Shown: positions 44,566 through 45,975 of the stretch, one piece after another | How positions within the stretch are numbered: the first letter of the stretch is position 1 | Layout of the letters: every line of letters begins with the position of its first letter | Source: Methylobacter sp. | GTDB lineage: Bacteria > Pseudomonadota > Gammaproteobacteria > Methylococcales > Methylomonadaceae | NCBI GenBank assembly: GCA_030653985.1 | Contig: JAURYJ010000091.1 | Location: 1-45,975 of the forward strand | DNA length: 45,975 nucleotides | Reading direction: 5' to 3' | Notes under the pieces: generated by a model | The model's database searches: none | Told to the model about the DNA's origin: nothing | Seen by the model: only the letters and a program-made list of their open reading frames with translations | Made by a program: the position numbers and the translations under genes

Positions 44566-44660
44566 GTAGCTATCTACACAAGTTAAATTGTAGGGGCGAT
44601 CCGGCAGGTCGCCCCTACAATTTATCGCGACAACGGGCAAATAACTTGTGTAGATAGCTA
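44551..44660. repeat. Nested palindromic repeat upstream of the Cache kinase
   Basis: A perfect 19-bp inverted repeat brackets the element: TAGCTATCTACACAAGTTA (44567-44585) and TAACTTGTGTAGATAGCTA (44642-44660). Inside, a perfect 15-bp palindrome has arms 44585-44599 and 44609-44623 (GTAGGGGCG core). The same 19-mer is at 38830-38848. The region 44551-44585 is inverted to 38830-38865, so the kinase plus EAL gene pair is bracketed by inverted ends. Confidence 0.7.
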
Positions 44661-44814
44661 TGCATGAACAAAGTGGCTTCAACCGACTTATTCCGGACTA
44701 CATAACCGTAGCGACTATTTAGGGAAGATATCTATTGGAAATTACCTTAAGATTCAGCGGTATTTTTAACCTGTTAACCAACATTTCCATTTGTACCATT
44801 AACTGACCTTTATA

Positions 44815-45091
44815 TTGGCAATGAAAAACAAATTTTCTTATTATATTGCCATAATTTTAATTTATGCAGTATTTTATTTTAAAATGCAATTTCGTCTAAA
44901 TTCCGCTGTGTATCAACGACTCTTTTTACTGGCTGGATTGACACTGCACCCCACTCTATCTAACGCCACCGAAGCGGGCGGCAGTAATTATCTTCCGGGA
45001 TTTTATGGCGATTTTGGCATGGCGGTTCTTCCTGATCAGAACCTACTTCAATAACTTTTTTGCCGCTTATCAATCAGCTGCATCATTCTGA
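44815..45091 (+). pseudogene. Decayed outer-membrane (MetA/SphA-type) gene fragment
   Basis: From ATG 44821 or TTG 44815: hydrophobic N-terminus, then NATEAGGSNYLPGFYGDFG and MAVLP, the N-terminal signature of MetA-pathway (phenol MetA / SphA-type) outer-membrane proteins. The frame stops at TAA near 45052, but in the next frame homology continues as TYFNNFFAAYQS, to a stop near 45089-45091. A frameshift near 45038 is inferred. The rest of the barrel is missing. The tail overlaps the end of the leftward regulator gene. Confidence 0.65.
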
Positions 45092-45717
45092 GTCAAAGCA
45101 TTATCGGTAGTCGCCTTGATGGCATTCGCTTGTTGATAAAGAATAGTTTCCACTGTGTTAAAAGGAATCGGCTTAGGCAACACCATCACGCCATCCGGCA
45201 TCGTCCCCATCTTCATGATTTCCCTGGTTTCCAGTCCGGTGATAACAACAATTTTTGTGTGTTTCATCTCAGGCATTTTTATGATTTCACTAATCATATG
45301 TAATCCATCAATATGAGGCATTTTTAAATCGGTGAAAATCAGGTGCGGCTGATACTTGCCCACCATGATTAAACCTTGATAGGCATTGGTAGCCAAGAAA
45401 AGTTGATGCGGTACACTGAAGTGACTGAATTGTAATTCACATAAGCGCAAAATAGCGTAATCATCCTCTACAATCAGAACCCGTAGCGTTGTGTCGCTGT
45501 TAATTGCTGGCAGCACAAAAGTTTCATCATTGCCGGTTAATAGCGGGTGAACTGTCGATAAATGCTTCTTGACATCCTCACGACTCAAACGCCTATGACC
45601 CCCCATCGTAAGACTGGCCTTTATTTTGCCTCTATCCACCCAATTCTGCACAGTGCGTTGACTAACACCCAGCAACAAAGCCGCTTCTTTAGTACTTACC
45701 CACGGTTGCTCACTCAT
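45070..45717 (-). CDS. Excisionase/MerR-type HTH plus receiver protein
   Basis: About 215 residues from ATG 45717. A longer frame to 45801 would add a hydrophobic N-terminus that does not fit, and AGG about 9 nt before 45717 gives some support. N-terminal HTH 1-55: PWVSTKEAALLLGVSQRTVQ, then MGGHRRLSREDV, typical of excisionase/MerR-like DNA-binding domains. C-terminal receiver about 75-195 with acidic pair VEDDYA, phospho-Asp in LIFTDLKMPHIDG and Lys in VLPKPIPFN. This order (DNA-binding domain first, receiver last) is the reverse of OmpR or NarL types. It is upstream of the kinase/EAL block on the same strand. Regulator of unknown target. Confidence 0.88.
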   Translation of the reverse strand: MSEQPWVSTKEAALLLGVSQRTVQNWVDRGKIKASLTMGGHRRLSREDVKKHLSTVHPLLTGNDETFVLPAINSDTTLRVLIVEDDYAILRLCELQFSHFSVPHQLFLATNAYQGLIMVGKYQPHLIFTDLKMPHIDGLHMISEIIKMPEMKHTKIVVITGLETREIMKMGTMPDGVMVLPKPIPFNTVETILYQQANAIKATTDNALTQNDAAD

Positions 45718-45882
45718 ATTAATAAACCTAAAAAAATAAATGAATAATAATAACACTAAAAACACACAAAAGACCCAAGCAGGTAAGCTAAAAAAATGCA
45801 AAAAAAAAGCTAGAAATATTCCAAATTTTTAATTAAAATATTGAAAATATTGCATGATTTTATTTTACCGTGGGACTGCGGA

Positions 45883-45975
45883 TTAAGTTAGACTGAAAAG
45901 ACAGTGATGACTGAACCGTGTGGGCGCGAATTTATTCGCGCATTTGGCTGTTACTGCGCGAATAAATTCGCGCCC
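45883..45975. mobile_element. MITE-like palindromic element, copy 2 (cut by window end)
   Basis: Inverted copy of the element at 26398-26520: TTAAGTTAGACTGAAAA (45883-45899), GACTGAAC, then GTGGGCGCGAATTTATTCGC from 45920 and the returning GCGCGAATAAATTCGCGCCC up to the window end. The shared flanks extend the similarity to about 50 bp on this side. Confidence 0.65.

Noticed and set aside
45718..45801. N-terminal TM extension of the HTH-receiver protein
   Set aside because: A DNA-binding HTH directly after a TM is unlikely here. The extension is in AT-rich sequence, and the ATG at 45717 gives a standard HTH start.

Overview
The window looks like a chromosomal segment of a gammaproteobacterial methanotroph or methylotroph (Methylococcales type, perhaps Methylobacter-like). 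The main evidence is a block of tetrahydromethanopterin/methanofuran C1-carrier genes (about 14.3-17.6 kb: a DmrB/AfpA-like flavoprotein, a dihydropteroate-synthase-related protein, a DUF447 protein and MfnB) next to folP. A gamma-type ParC, a two-gene copper oxidase set and palindromic GTGGGCGCGAATTTATTCGCGC-type extragenic repeats fit the same picture. The genus is inference.

Layout. (1) 0.2-9.5 kb is an inorganic-anion/bicarbonate region: an exported small protein, a SulP transporter fused to two Usp domains, a TctD/TctE-type two-component system on the other strand, a SulP-STAS-beta-carbonic-anhydrase fusion, an outer-membrane-like protein and a small membrane protein. Upstream of both SulP genes lie 11-bp-phased TGAAAGG direct repeats, each followed by a -10-like hexamer. 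I read these as operators of the two-component system between them. (2) 9.6-13.3 kb: a decayed gene, a lone YgfX-like protein, parC and an exported DUF2380/3280-like protein. (3) 13.3-17.6 kb: folP and the divergent C1-carrier cofactor genes. (4) 17.7-18.9 kb: a tyrosine-phosphatase pseudogene and two small membrane proteins. (5) 18.9-26.2 kb: a TonB-dependent receptor followed 7 bp later by a 1657-residue propeller/Y_Y_Y hybrid sensor ending in receiver and GGDEF domains. (6) 26.6-27.8 kb: a TPR lipoprotein and a possible CheZ-like protein. (7) 28.1-32.9 kb: a doubly membrane-anchored multicopper oxidase, a membrane cupredoxin, a GH17 glucanase-like protein and a D,D-carboxypeptidase. (8) 33.1-45.8 kb: a dense signalling region. 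It has an operon of REC-PAS, HDOD, GAF-PAS-kinase and REC/degenerate HD-GYP genes, a 755-bp tandem duplication, a kinase plus REC-PAS-GGDEF-EAL pair bracketed by inverted repeats, a decayed outer-membrane gene, and a helix-turn-helix plus receiver protein.

How the parts may work together. Region 1 may be one regulon for bicarbonate or anion uptake coupled to carbonic anhydrase, which would suit a C1-metabolising cell that needs inorganic carbon. Regions 5 and 8 are signalling modules with predicted c-di-GMP output. The C-terminal half of the giant sensor in region 5 matches, in domain order and in a short unnamed linker motif, the two separate adjacent genes of region 8, which points to gene fusion or fission. 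Several catalytic sites there are visibly degenerate (receiver Asp to Lys, GGDEF to GRDEF, HD-GYP without its HD pair).

No rRNA, tRNA or CRISPR array was recognised. No intact transposase gene was found, but several repeats and end remnants suggest past transposition.
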